From: Terrimonas sp937888905
Lineage (GTDB): Bacteria; Bacteroidota; Bacteroidia; Chitinophagales; Chitinophagaceae
NCBI GenBank assembly: GCA_937888905.1
Contig: CALATA010000010.1
Location: 62,001-126,000 of the forward strand
Direction of reading: 5' to 3'
Length of the DNA stretch: 64,000 nucleotides
The notes beneath the pieces were generated by a model. The model did no database searches. It had not been told where the DNA came from and saw only the letters and a program-made list of their open reading frames with translations. Below, piece after piece: positions 25,648 through 34,439 of this stretch. Within the stretch, counting starts at the first letter, position 1. Each line of letters opens with the position of its first letter. The position numbers and the translations under genes were made by a program.

Positions 25648-27063
25648 TTAAGGGAAGATGCCGAGCTCTGCATAGCTGGTCGCTACCTTGTTTACGGCAA
25701 CTACATAGGCTGCTGTGCGCATGTCCGGAATAGCGGGATTGGCTTTCCATTCATTCATGATCTCATGTGTAGCGGTGATCATGGTTTCTTCCAGACCGCT
25801 GTATACAAGATCAACTTCATCCGCACCATGCTGGATATAGCCCTTTTCTTTTTCAGATACTTTTTTACCGGTGAGGCTTTCGATCTGGTTCAGGATATGC
25901 GTGTTCATGTTTTCATTGAAACGCTTTTCCATACGGCCATAACGAACGTGGCTCAGGTTTTTCAGCCATTCGAAATAAGATACGGTTACACCACCTGCAT
26001 TGAGGTACATGTCAGGCACAACCAGTATTCCTTTTTTCGCGAAGATTTCATCCGCTTCAGGAGTCAGCGGGCCGTTGGCAGCTTCACCGATGATTTTGGC
26101 TTTAACGCGTGGAGCATTTTCGCCATTGATCACGTTCTCCAGGGCGGCAGGGATCAGGATGTCGCAATCCAGTTCCAGTGCAGCGGTATTGGTCTCGAGG
26201 TTTTTGGCACCGGGGAAATTCAGGATAGAACCGGTGGTCTTGCGGTGTGTGAACACAGCATCGATATCAAGTCCTTCTTCGTTGTAAATAGATCCTTCGA
26301 ATTCAGCCAGGCCGATCACTTTCGCACCGGCGTTCTGGAAGAATTTGGCGCTGTGATAACCTACGTTACCCAGGCCCTGTACTACTACGCGTTTGCCTTC
26401 CACACCAACGGGCAGTGCGAGTTTTTCCATCACATCGGGGATGTTACAAACTTCACGCAGGCCGAAGAACACACCAAGGCCGGTAGCTTCGCGGCGGCCG
26501 CGGACACCACCTTGAGATACGGGTTTACCGGTTACGCAACCGGCAGCATCGATCTCACCGGGGTTCATGGCAGTATAGGTATCGAGGATCCAGCCCATTT
26601 CGCGTTCGCCTGTTCCGTAGTCGGGAGCGGGAACGTCGGTGCCGGGTCCGATGAATTTTTTCTTGATCAGTTCAGATGTATAACGACGGGTGATCTTTTC
26701 GAGTTCGTAGGCAGAGTACTTGCGGGGATCGATTTTGATACCGCCTTTGCCACCACCAAAAGGCACGTTTACGATCGCACATTTGTAGGTCATGAGGGCA
26801 GCCAGGGCCATTACTTCGTCCTGGTTAACCTCGGCAGCGAAACGGATACCACCTTTACAGGGCGTTTTATGATGCGAATGTTGAACGCGGTAAGCTTCAA
26901 TTACCTCGATGCTACCGTTGTCTTTTTTGATCGGGAAACGCATACGGTATACTGCGTTACAGGCTTTGATTTGTTCAAGAATACCCGGATCCCATTTGGT
27001 GAATTTTGCGGCCTTATCGAAACTTTTTTCTACGGCCCCAAAAAAACTGTAGTGCTCTGACAT
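25648..27063 (-). CDS. Glu/Leu/Phe/Val-type dehydrogenase (glutamate dehydrogenase)
   Basis: 471 residues. The catalytic domain has HHKTPCKGGIRF and VPFGGGKGGIKIDP (active-site lysines), and the NAD(P)-binding Rossmann domain has RVVVQGLGNVGYHSAKF. It interconverts glutamate and 2-oxoglutarate plus ammonia; cofactor preference cannot be decided by eye. The 471-residue form with the GEREMGWILDTY segment is typical of Bacteroidota. A perfect -7 element (TAATTTTG, minus strand, 27099-27106) precedes it, leaving a leader of about 30 nt. A palindromic terminator lies downstream. Confidence 0.95.
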   Translation of the reverse strand: MSEHYSFFGAVEKSFDKAAKFTKWDPGILEQIKACNAVYRMRFPIKKDNGSIEVIEAYRVQHSHHKTPCKGGIRFAAEVNQDEVMALAALMTYKCAIVNVPFGGGKGGIKIDPRKYSAYELEKITRRYTSELIKKKFIGPGTDVPAPDYGTGEREMGWILDTYTAMNPGEIDAAGCVTGKPVSQGGVRGRREATGLGVFFGLREVCNIPDVMEKLALPVGVEGKRVVVQGLGNVGYHSAKFFQNAGAKVIGLAEFEGSIYNEEGLDIDAVFTHRKTTGSILNFPGAKNLETNTAALELDCDILIPAALENVINGENAPRVKAKIIGEAANGPLTPEADEIFAKKGILVVPDMYLNAGGVTVSYFEWLKNLSHVRYGRMEKRFNENMNTHILNQIESLTGKKVSEKEKGYIQHGADEVDLVYSGLEETMITATHEIMNEWKANPAIPDMRTAAYVVAVNKVATSYAELGIFP

Positions 27064-27098
27064 GGTTTTAAATTTATTTTTCTAATGCAAGCAATGAG

Positions 27099-27106
27099 CA
27101 AAATTA
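27099..27106 (-). promoter_or_regulatory. -7 promoter element of the glutamate dehydrogenase gene
   Basis: TAATTTTG on the minus strand, an exact TAnnTTTG match, 35 nt before the ATG. No clear -33 TTTG. Confidence 0.5.
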
Positions 27107-27140
27107 ATGGAAGTAATTACAACCGGTCGTTATAATTTGT

Positions 27141-27362
27141 TTAAGCTTTTTCCGTTGCGTTCTCTTTTTCGAGACGCGACAAACGTCTGTCGATTCCTAT
27201 GATATATAGGATCAGTCCGGCGAGTATGGTCACGAGTACGGCAATGACAACATAGATCCGGCCACTGCTGCGCATCAGGCTTTCATTCTGGCCATTCTGG
27301 GCCTGCACTGCCATGGTAATAATCATTGATACGAACAGCAGGAGATAACGAAGACTCTTCAT
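27141..27362 (-). CDS. CcmD-like small membrane protein
   Basis: 73 residues starting with the ATG at 27362 (MKSLRYLLLF), which overlaps the ccmC stop by 4 bp. A cleavable or hydrophobic N-terminus (1-22, ending VQAQ) is followed by a second hydrophobic segment (about 36-53) and a basic/acidic tail (DRRLSRLEKE). Size and position after ccmC match the CcmD family that stabilises heme export from CcmABC. Sequence conservation in this family is weak, so position is the main evidence. Confidence 0.75.
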   Translation of the reverse strand: MKSLRYLLLFVSMIITMAVQAQNGQNESLMRSSGRIYVVIAVLVTILAGLILYIIGIDRRLSRLEKENATEKA

Positions 27363-28072
27363 GACAGCATGTTTTTTTCTTTCAGCAAATTGTAGCGGAT
27401 CTTCAGCGTGGTGATCCATACACCGAGCAATGTCCAGCCGATATAAGCGGGCAGTTGCACTTTTCTCATGTCCGAACTTACATCTTTGAAATTCATCGCC
27501 GGGTTTCCGTCTTGTCCGGGGTGGAGGCTGGGAAGCAGCCGCGGCACGATCCAGATAGTGGGAAACAGCATGGCGAAGGCAAAGATGTTGTATACTGCGG
27601 CGGTACGTGCTCTTTTATCCATATCGGTGATCGAGTCACGCAATACGAGATAAGCAGCATAGATGAGCAGGGCAGTGGCGGCACCAATCAGTTTAGGCTC
27701 ACGCGCTACTGATTCAAATGAATCGAAAGTAGGGTTGTTTGGATCGGCCCAGGTATAGCTCATCCAGATAGCTCCGGTGCCATAACCCAGCAGGCCGAAA
27801 ATGATACCCACGTTGGCATATTGCTTGGCGTAGATATCATATTTAAGGTTGAACGTACGCAGATAGCGGATGGAGTTCACCACCGAAACGGTGAAGAGCG
27901 TCATCATGGCCATCCACATGGCTACGTGATAAAAAAGATTGCGGCTTGTTTCTTCCAGTGCCGGGAGGTCGGGGATCTTCACCAGCAATCCACCTACAAC
28001 GGCATACACCAGCAGCAGCACACAAAGTACTTTCCACCAGTACCGGTTCTTTTTATTTTTTGCAGTTGCCAT
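27359..28072 (-). CDS. ccmC: CcmC-like cytochrome c assembly protein
   Basis: 237 residues from MATAKNKK (ATG at 28072); longer in-frame starts upstream look non-coding. Six hydrophobic segments and the CcmC/CcsA pattern are visible, including NLFYHVAMWMAM (first heme-ligand His region) and RLLPSLHPG (second His region). It handles heme in the membrane for cytochrome c maturation. The Trp-rich heme-handling loop, usually WGxxWxWD, reads YTWADPNNPTFD here and appears degenerate. Gene order ccmB-ccmC-ccmD is preserved; ccmA, ccmE and ccmF are not in the window. Confidence 0.88.
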   Translation of the reverse strand: MATAKNKKNRYWWKVLCVLLLVYAVVGGLLVKIPDLPALEETSRNLFYHVAMWMAMMTLFTVSVVNSIRYLRTFNLKYDIYAKQYANVGIIFGLLGYGTGAIWMSYTWADPNNPTFDSFESVAREPKLIGAATALLIYAAYLVLRDSITDMDKRARTAAVYNIFAFAMLFPTIWIVPRLLPSLHPGQDGNPAMNFKDVSSDMRKVQLPAYIGWTLLGVWITTLKIRYNLLKEKNMLS

Positions 28073-28183
28073 ATTCTGAATTAGGTGGTAATAATGAAAG
28101 TGGTGCAAAATTAAGGTGGGGACCGCTAATCCACCGCAAATTTTCCGTTTTAAGAAAGAAAAGTTCCGGCTTTAACAGATGGT

Positions 28184-28840
28184 TCAGTCTTTCCAGAGAA
28201 ACGGAAAGAGGATAACGGCCAGTAATATGATCATGGCATCCAGCGCCAGCAGCAGCAGCACGTGCGAGGTATGCATGGTTAAGATGGGATTGAAAGCGGC
28301 GTTGGACAGCTTCATGAGCACCAGCAATTGGGGTACGATGAGGGGAAAGCCCAGTATGGCCATGATTGCGGCATTTTGCTGGGCCTTGGCCGCTATGGCC
28401 GCCAGGAAAGTGAATACCAGGCTCAGGCTCAGCCCGCCCAGCAATACCAGTCCGGTAAATGCCCATACCCGTTCGATCGGGTTGCCGAGGAAAAGCCGGA
28501 ACAGCAGGAGGGCCGTGAGGCTCATGGCCAGCATCAGCAGGGCATTGAACAACAGTTTTGCCAATACAAAGTCAGCAGGTGAGGCAATGGAGTAGAAATA
28601 GAGCATCCGCTGCCGGCTTTCCTGCAAAAAGCTTTTGGCCACGGCATTGATGCAAACAAATAACTGGATGGTCCAGAATAACCCGTTCCATACTTTCCCT
28701 TCCGGCTCCTGGATAGCCAGGAACAGCACGAAGATGGTAGCGCCGATATACAATAGTATACCATAGAAGCTATATTGCTGCCGTACTTCGAGCAGGAGGT
28801 CCTTGCGGAAAAGGGTCCATATATGGCGGAGGGAAGTTAT
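28184..28840 (-). CDS. ccmB: CcmB-like heme exporter subunit with no canonical start codon at the expected position
   Basis: The membrane part of the heme-export ABC complex. Six hydrophobic segments; NAVAKSFLQESRQRMLYFYS and ILGFPLIVPQLLVLMKLS are CcmB hallmarks. The conserved N-terminal region is in frame back to about 28838 (LFRKDLLLEVRQQYSFYG), giving the family's usual 218-220 residues, but no ATG, GTG or TTG lies there. The codon at the expected place is ATA (28840-28838), exactly where a heptanucleotide array ends. The next standard start is TTG at 28753, which would remove 29 conserved residues. A non-standard start, an array-caused loss, or a sequence error are all possible. Confidence 0.8.
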   Translation of the reverse strand: MTSLRHIWTLFRKDLLLEVRQQYSFYGILLYIGATIFVLFLAIQEPEGKVWNGLFWTIQLFVCINAVAKSFLQESRQRMLYFYSIASPADFVLAKLLFNALLMLAMSLTALLLFRLFLGNPIERVWAFTGLVLLGGLSLSLVFTFLAAIAAKAQQNAAIMAILGFPLIVPQLLVLMKLSNAAFNPILTMHTSHVLLLLALDAMIILLAVILFPFLWKD

Positions 28841-28985
28841 GAGTTGTAAGTATTAAGTTATAAGTTTTAAGTAGAACAGAGCCTGTAAGACAGAAAATGT
28901 ACGGTCCTCCAACAACCTTGGTTCGTGTATACACGAACCAAGGCATTCACGATTGACGATTTACCATTCACCATTCACGATTCAC
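28836..28985. repeat. composite spacer repeat with 28-bp perfect palindrome
   Basis: TAAGTAT/TAAGTTA/TAAGTTT units (28836-28874) abut the ccmB 5' end. A perfect palindrome CCTTGGTTCGTGTA/TACACGAACCAAGG occupies 28916-28943. A minus-strand GTGAATN/GTCAATN array (28944-28985) supplies the last two codons and the stop of tdk. Confidence 0.85.
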
Positions 28986-29547
28986 TCTCGTTGTAGCAGT
29001 TCCTGCATCTCGGCTCATACACATCCGTCGCACCCAGCATCACCTGGTCTTCATTGGGAATTTTGCGGTAGGAATAGTTGGCAATATGCCCGCATTTCAC
29101 GCAGATCGCATGCAGCTTGGTCACATAATCAGCTTTTGCCATAATAAACGGCATTTGCCCGAAGGGCTTACCTAAATAATCCATATCCAGACCTGCCACG
29201 ATCACGCGAATGCCGCGATAAGCCAGCTCGTCGCAAACATTCGGCAATTCTTCATCAAAAAATTGTGCTTCATCTATGCCTATTACATCCACATCCTGCG
29301 CCATCAACAATATCTTCTGCGAATTATCGATCGGTGTGGACATTATCGCATTCGTATCGTGAGAAACAATGTTCGTTTCGTCGTAACGCGTGTCAATAGC
29401 GGGTTTGAAGATCTCCACCTTAAGATTGGCAATATGCACACGTTTCAGACGACGGATCAGTTCTTCGGTTTTACCGCTGAACATCGATCCGCAAATTACT
29501 TCGATCCATCCTCTTCGCTCACCCCTGATATTGGGCTCAATAAACAT
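28975..29547 (-). CDS. tdk: thymidine kinase
   Basis: Phosphorylates thymidine with ATP (salvage). Type II (TK1-like) enzyme of 190 residues: P-loop GSMFSGKTE (20-28), Walker B-like IGIDEAQFF, the lasso region, and four zinc cysteines (CVKC and CRNC) in the C-terminal part. The final residues ESES and the TGA stop are encoded by repeat units, so the native tail may have been altered. It is divergent from the Pro-rich protein gene. Confidence 0.97.
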   Translation of the reverse strand: MFIEPNIRGERRGWIEVICGSMFSGKTEELIRRLKRVHIANLKVEIFKPAIDTRYDETNIVSHDTNAIMSTPIDNSQKILLMAQDVDVIGIDEAQFFDEELPNVCDELAYRGIRVIVAGLDMDYLGKPFGQMPFIMAKADYVTKLHAICVKCGHIANYSYRKIPNEDQVMLGATDVYEPRCRNCYNESES

Positions 29548-29640
29548 TGTTAAGATTTTTAATTTCCATCTGCTTCGCCTTTATATTGGCAAAGTGTTTG
29601 TAATTTTAAGCAACTTTTAAAACTTGCCAAAAGTAGCATA

Positions 29641-30567
29641 ATGGAGCGAATAGAGAACCTGGTTAATAAATTAAAAGAACAAGCAGATCGTCAGGCAGAC
29701 CCACGGCAGTTATTGGTGACTGTTCAACTTCTTCAACAGGAGTTGATACAACTCATCGGCAACAATAAAAATCTGGGTACTTCGAAAGTATCCGTAGTGG
29801 TACCTAACTCAACTGTTTTTCCTTCGAATTACGATAAATACGCTCCGCGTCCGCAGGAGCAACCGGCAGTACAACAACAGCCGGTGATACAGGAACAGCC
29901 CGCAGCACCGCCGAAGCCGGCAGCCGTTCCGGTGGAAGCTGCCCCTGAACCCAAACCTCAACCGGCTCCTGCGCCGCAACCTGTACATCAGCTCAAACCT
30001 CCGCCACAGCCCGAATGGCAACCCGAGCCGGAACCCGCACCCGTAGCGCGGCCCGAACCCGAAGAAAAAATCTACTTCACCTTAGAGGCAGATGATACAG
30101 CCGAAGAAGAACCTGAGCCGGAACAACCACCTGTGGCACCTGCGCCCAAAAGCACTACCGTCCCTAAACCGTCCAGCTTCGATCCGCTGACCGAAATCCC
30201 CACACTTTCCCAACAGGTACAAACACCGGTACAACCCGAGCGTCCGGCTGTAACAGCCACCAATGACGGATCCCTCAACGACCGCCTGAGACAAAGCGGC
30301 GATGAACTGCAACAGCGCCTGCAAGGCTCACCCATCAAAGACCTGCGCAAAGCCATCGGCATCAACGACCGCTTCCGGTTCATTAATGAATTGTTCCGCG
30401 GCGATGAAGTGATGTACGAACGCAGTATCAAAACCATCAATAATTTCAATATTTATCCCGAAGCCGAGTACTGGATATCACGGGAGCTGAAAGTAAAACT
30501 GGGATGGGATATCGACAGCGAAGTAGTAGCTGTCTTCGATCAGTTGGTTAAAAGACGTTTTGCCTGA
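29641..30567 (+). CDS. Pro/Glu-rich protein with conserved C-terminal domain, function unknown
   Basis: 308 residues with no signal peptide. Residues 1-45 look like a coiled coil (ENLVNKLKEQADRQ). Residues about 70-215 are low complexity, rich in Pro, Glu, Gln and Ala (many EPxP and QPxP units). The C-terminal 95 residues (LNDRLRQSGDELQQRLQGS, IKDLRKAIGINDRFRFINEL, RSIKTINNFNIYPEAEYWI) form a compact helical domain that I know as common in Bacteroidota hypothetical proteins, with no assigned function. The ATG is preceded by TAATTTTA, a one-mismatch -7 box. It overlaps waaA tail-to-tail by 28 bp. Confidence 0.75.
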   Translation: MERIENLVNKLKEQADRQADPRQLLVTVQLLQQELIQLIGNNKNLGTSKVSVVVPNSTVFPSNYDKYAPRPQEQPAVQQQPVIQEQPAAPPKPAAVPVEAAPEPKPQPAPAPQPVHQLKPPPQPEWQPEPEPAPVARPEPEEKIYFTLEADDTAEEEPEPEQPPVAPAPKSTTVPKPSSFDPLTEIPTLSQQVQTPVQPERPAVTATNDGSLNDRLRQSGDELQQRLQGSPIKDLRKAIGINDRFRFINELFRGDEVMYERSIKTINNFNIYPEAEYWISRELKVKLGWDIDSEVVAVFDQLVKRRFA

Positions 30568-31796
30568 ATGAAAGACAGGATCATGCCTGTTGCTCCTTTA
30601 TTTTCCCTTACATAAGCGCCCGCTTTGTGACAGAGTTGTGCATACAGCGCGGTATTTTTCTCCAGCATATTGAGTTGCTCACTCAATGCGGCTCCGTTGG
30701 CTAAAGGAATACCCGCGCCCGTATCCCGCAGTTCGCGTGCTTCACGGAATTTTTCAAAGGCAGGTCCATAGAAAACAGGAATGCCGTATACGGCCGCTTC
30801 CAGGATATTATGGATGCCTTTACCAAATCCACCGCCGATATAGGCATAACGGCCATATTGATAAAGACGCGACAACATACCTATATTATCGATGATCATC
30901 ACGCGCGCATTGGCAGGAACACCTTCTTTTTCCGCAACGGAATAACGCACGGCACCGGGAAAGAGCTGCAGTACCTGTTCGATATGTGCCGCGCCAATCT
31001 CGTGCGGCGCGATTACGTATTTTAGCTGTGGATGTTGCTGCAGCGCTGTTTGCAGATGTTGCTCGTCTTCAGGCCAGGTACTGCCGGCCACCAGTACAGG
31101 GCTTTCGCCACAGAAAGCCGCGACGACCGGTACCGGAGCGGCATCTGCAGCAATGGCCGCCACCCGGTCGAACCGTGTATCTCCCGCCACACTGATCCGG
31201 TCTGCGGGAACAATATTTTTCAGCAACTCTGCAGACGCGGCATCTTGTACAAACAGATGCGTAAAACATTGCAGCATACGCCGGTGCAGGCCGCCCCACC
31301 AGTTGAAAAACGGTTGACCCGGCCGGAAAATGGCCGAGATCAGCAGTAGTGGAATCCTGCGCTTCGCGATCTGGCCCAGGTAATAATACCAGAACTCATA
31401 TTTTACAAAAATGACCAGCGAAGGATTGATACTATCCAGCAGGGCACGGGCATGAGCCGGACTGTCGGCCGGGAGATAAAAAACATGGTCGGCACCTGTG
31501 TAATTTTTCCGGACCTCATAACCGGAAGGAGAGAAAAAGGTGAGCACCAGCCGGTATCGCGGATGTGTGATGCGTAATTGCTCCAGCACGGGACGGCCCT
31601 GTTCAAATTCGCCCAGCGAGGCGCAGTGCATCCAGATGGTTCCGGGGCCGGAATAGCCGGCGCAGGATTCTCGGATTTTTTGCAGGAGGTCCTTCCGTCC
31701 GCGGATCCAAAGACGGGCCTTTGTATTGAAAAGAGAGGCCACTTTCACCCCCACAGCGAACAGCCAGAGGAATAACTGATAAAAAATAATACCCAA
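30540..31796 (-). CDS. waaA: 3-deoxy-D-manno-octulosonic acid transferase
   Basis: Adds Kdo to lipid A precursor at the inner membrane. 418 residues: an N-terminal hydrophobic anchor, then the KdtA/GT30 fold with IWMHCASLGEFEQGRPVLEQL, FVKYEFWYYYL and, in the C-terminal half, YIGGGFGKGIHNILEAAVYG. The start is TTG at 31796 (GIIFYQLFLWL follows), the only start giving the conserved anchor. It lies 23 nt after a strong promoter (TTTG-N22-TACTTTTG, minus strand). Its 3' end overlaps the Pro-rich gene by 28 bp. Confidence 0.95.
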   Translation of the reverse strand: MGIIFYQLFLWLFAVGVKVASLFNTKARLWIRGRKDLLQKIRESCAGYSGPGTIWMHCASLGEFEQGRPVLEQLRITHPRYRLVLTFFSPSGYEVRKNYTGADHVFYLPADSPAHARALLDSINPSLVIFVKYEFWYYYLGQIAKRRIPLLLISAIFRPGQPFFNWWGGLHRRMLQCFTHLFVQDAASAELLKNIVPADRISVAGDTRFDRVAAIAADAAPVPVVAAFCGESPVLVAGSTWPEDEQHLQTALQQHPQLKYVIAPHEIGAAHIEQVLQLFPGAVRYSVAEKEGVPANARVMIIDNIGMLSRLYQYGRYAYIGGGFGKGIHNILEAAVYGIPVFYGPAFEKFREARELRDTGAGIPLANGAALSEQLNMLEKNTALYAQLCHKAGAYVRENKGATGMILSFIQAKRLLTN

Positions 31797-31819
31797 GCCG
31801 GTTGATTTATAGCGTTTGA

Positions 31820-31853
31820 CAAAAGTAATGGTCCGGCGGCTTTTGTTGTCAAA
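31820..31853 (-). promoter_or_regulatory. -33/-7 promoter of waaA
   Basis: On the minus strand TTTG (31853-31850), 22-bp spacer, TACTTTTG (31827-31820): both boxes match the Bacteroidota consensus. It lies 23 nt before the TTG start. Confidence 0.75.
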
Positions 31854-31914
31854 TTTCCTGAATAAGAAGCCTTAATGAACGGTACCGGCCCGCCTTTACC
31901 TGTATTTATTTTAC

Positions 31915-31922
31915 TATTTTTG
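31915..31922 (+). promoter_or_regulatory. -7 promoter element of the sugar-nucleotide operon
   Basis: TATTTTTG, an exact TAnnTTTG match, 53 nt before the first ATG of the six-gene operon. Confidence 0.55.
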
Positions 31923-31975
31923 CGCCACTTTATGCGCCGGGAGGAGAGTGTATTGCAGCGCGGACCGGCTAAAAC

Positions 31976-33121
31976 ATGGAGCAACCTATTATGCGCCCCA
32001 TTCAGATGGTTGATACAAAATCCCAGTATCATAAAATCAAACAGGAAGTAGACGAGGCAGTATTGCGGGTGATGGACAGCAGCGCCTTTATCAACGGTAA
32101 AGACGTACAGGAGTTTGCGGATAACCTTTCTTCATTTCTTGGTGTTAAACATACCATTCCCTGTGCCAACGGCACCGATGCCCTCCAGATTGCCATGATG
32201 GCACTCGGGCTTCAACCCGGCGACGAAGTAATCACTCCCTCTTTTACGTTCATCGCTACTACCGAGGTTATTGCGCTTTTGCAACTGAAACCGGTTTTTG
32301 TAGAGGTAGACAAGCAAACCTATTGCATGGATCCCCTGCAGTTGGAAAAAGCGATTACGCCACGTACCAAAGCTATTGTACCGGTTCACCTGTATGGTCA
32401 GGTAGCACCGATGGAACAGATCATGGAGATTGCGCGCAGACACAACCTGTTCGTGATCGAAGACAATGCGCAGGCAATCGGTGCGGAATACACATTCAGT
32501 GATGGTACTGTAAAGAAAGCCGGCAGCATCGGTCATGTGGCGGCTACTTCATTTTATCCTTCCAAAAATCTCGGTGCTTTCGGCGACGGCGGCGCCATTT
32601 TTACCAACGACGATGACCTGGCCGTTAAGCTGCGTTCCGTAGCCAATCATGGTCAAAGCCGCCGGTATTATCACGATATCGTCGGTTGCAACAGCCGGCT
32701 GGATTCGATCCAGGCAGCAATCCTGAACATCAAACTGCGCAACCTACCCGATTATAACCAGGCCCGCAAAGCGGTGGCCGACCGTTACGATAACTCATTC
32801 GCCGGCATACCCGGTGTGATCACTCCGTACAGAGCACCATGGTCCACGCATGTATTTCATCAATACACCATGGTACTTGACGGCCCCAGCCGCGATGCGC
32901 TGCAGCAACACCTGGCGGCCGCCAATATTCCTTCGATGATCTATTACCCTGTGCCCGGACACCGCCAGAAAATGTTCGAACATTTCGATGTGGCGGCAAC
33001 GGAATTGCCGGTGACGGACTGGCTCACAGAACGCGTGATCTCTTTGCCCGTTCATACGGAAATGGATGGCGAGCAACTGGACTATATCACTTCACATGTC
33101 CTTAAATTTTTAAACAACTAA
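31976..33121 (+). CDS. DegT/DnrJ/EryC1-family PLP-dependent aminotransferase
   Basis: 381 residues of a sugar aminotransferase fold. Motifs: IPCANGTDALQIAMMALGL, DEVITPSFTFIATTEVIALL, VIEDNAQAIGAEY and the PLP lysine in SFYPSKNLGAFGDGGAI. These enzymes transfer an amino group to a keto-sugar nucleotide (WbpE/PglE-like). As the first gene of the operon, it probably acts on a UDP-keto-sugar made by the dehydrogenases downstream (inference). Spacing to the next gene is 3 bp. Confidence 0.93.
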   Translation: MEQPIMRPIQMVDTKSQYHKIKQEVDEAVLRVMDSSAFINGKDVQEFADNLSSFLGVKHTIPCANGTDALQIAMMALGLQPGDEVITPSFTFIATTEVIALLQLKPVFVEVDKQTYCMDPLQLEKAITPRTKAIVPVHLYGQVAPMEQIMEIARRHNLFVIEDNAQAIGAEYTFSDGTVKKAGSIGHVAATSFYPSKNLGAFGDGGAIFTNDDDLAVKLRSVANHGQSRRYYHDIVGCNSRLDSIQAAILNIKLRNLPDYNQARKAVADRYDNSFAGIPGVITPYRAPWSTHVFHQYTMVLDGPSRDALQQHLAAANIPSMIYYPVPGHRQKMFEHFDVAATELPVTDWLTERVISLPVHTEMDGEQLDYITSHVLKFLNN

Positions 33122-33124
33122 TTC

Positions 33125-34435
33125 ATGAAAATTGCTGTAGTCGGTACCGGCTATGTAGGGCTTGTGTCAGGTACCTGCTTTTCAGAAGCAGGCAATGACG
33201 TAACCTGTATCGATATCGATCAGGAAAAAGTACAAAAGCTGTCTGCCGGACAGATCACGATATACGAACCTGGCCTCGAAAAATTATTTCTCCGCAACGT
33301 GCGCGAGGGACGTATTCGGTTTACCACTTCGCTGGAAGAGGGGATAAAAGATGCAGAGATTATTTTCCTGGCTTTGCCAACACCGCCGGATGAAGACGGA
33401 TCGGCTGATCTGCGCTACATCATCGGCGTGGCAGGAGAACTCGGCCGATTGCTGACAGACTATAAAGTGATCGTAGATAAGAGTACCGTTCCGGTAGGTA
33501 CGGCTGACCTTGTTAGGGCAGAAATCGCGAAGCAATACAAGGGAGAATTTGATGTGGTTAGCAATCCCGAATTCCTTCGGGAAGGGGTGGCTGTTGATGA
33601 CTTTATGAAACCCGACCGCGTGGTGATCGGTACTACCTCTGAAAGAGCCCGCAAGGTGATGGGGGAAGTATATGCGCCATTTGTCCGCCAGGGGAACCCG
33701 GTTATTTTTATGGATGAACGTTCGGCTGAACTGACCAAATATGCAGCTAACTCATTCCTTGCAACAAAGATTTCTTTCATGAATGAGATCGCGCGTTTGT
33801 GCGAGCGCATGGGTGCGGACGTAGACATGGTACGTATTGGCATGGGCAGCGACGACCGTATCGGCAAACGCTTTTTGTTTCCCGGTATAGGATACGGCGG
33901 CAGTTGTTTTCCGAAAGATGTACAGGCGCTGGTGAAATCATCCCGCGATCTTTCTTATGATTTTCGTATACTGAATGCGGTGATGGACGTGAACAAAGCG
34001 CAGAAATTGCACCTGCTGCCCGTGATCAGGGAATATTTCAAAGGCGATCTGAAAGGTAGGAAGTTTGCGCTGTGGGGGCTTTCATTTAAACCCAATACAG
34101 ATGATATCCGGGAAGCGCCGGCACTCAGCATAATCGAGGCCCTGCGCGAAGAAGGTGCATCCGTAACGGTATACGACCCCGAAGCGATGAACAATGTAAA
34201 ACGCGTATTGGGTGATGTGGTGCAATATGCAGCAAGCCCTTACGAAGCATTGGAACAGGCCGATGGACTGGTAATCGCAACTGAATGGAATGAATTCCGT
34301 ACACCTGATTTTGACCGTATCAAGGCGGCGCTCAAACAACCGGTGATCTTCGATGGACGAAATCTTTTTGATGTAAAAAAGCTGGGCGAAAGAGGATTTG
34401 CTTATTTCAGTATTGGCCGACCCGCTATAAAATAA
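33125..34435 (+). CDS. ugd: UDP-glucose 6-dehydrogenase
   Basis: Oxidises UDP-glucose to UDP-glucuronate with two NAD+. 436 residues: N-terminal Rossmann motif VVGTGYVGLVSGTCFSEAG, central domain with the catalytic cysteine Cys261 in GIGYGGSCFPKD, and C-terminal UDP-binding domain (GLSFKPNTDDIREAPAL). The product is the substrate of the next gene, UDP-glucuronate decarboxylase, so the pair should deliver UDP-xylose. Confidence 0.95.
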   Translation: MKIAVVGTGYVGLVSGTCFSEAGNDVTCIDIDQEKVQKLSAGQITIYEPGLEKLFLRNVREGRIRFTTSLEEGIKDAEIIFLALPTPPDEDGSADLRYIIGVAGELGRLLTDYKVIVDKSTVPVGTADLVRAEIAKQYKGEFDVVSNPEFLREGVAVDDFMKPDRVVIGTTSERARKVMGEVYAPFVRQGNPVIFMDERSAELTKYAANSFLATKISFMNEIARLCERMGADVDMVRIGMGSDDRIGKRFLFPGIGYGGSCFPKDVQALVKSSRDLSYDFRILNAVMDVNKAQKLHLLPVIREYFKGDLKGRKFALWGLSFKPNTDDIREAPALSIIEALREEGASVTVYDPEAMNNVKRVLGDVVQYAASPYEALEQADGLVIATEWNEFRTPDFDRIKAALKQPVIFDGRNLFDVKKLGERGFAYFSIGRPAIK

Positions 34436-34439
34436 ATCT

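Noticed and set aside
25765..27060. Long plus-strand open frame (431 codons) opposite the glutamate dehydrogenase gene
   Set aside because: Its translation shows no family signature, and the minus-strand frame is a complete dehydrogenase. It reflects codon bias of the real gene.
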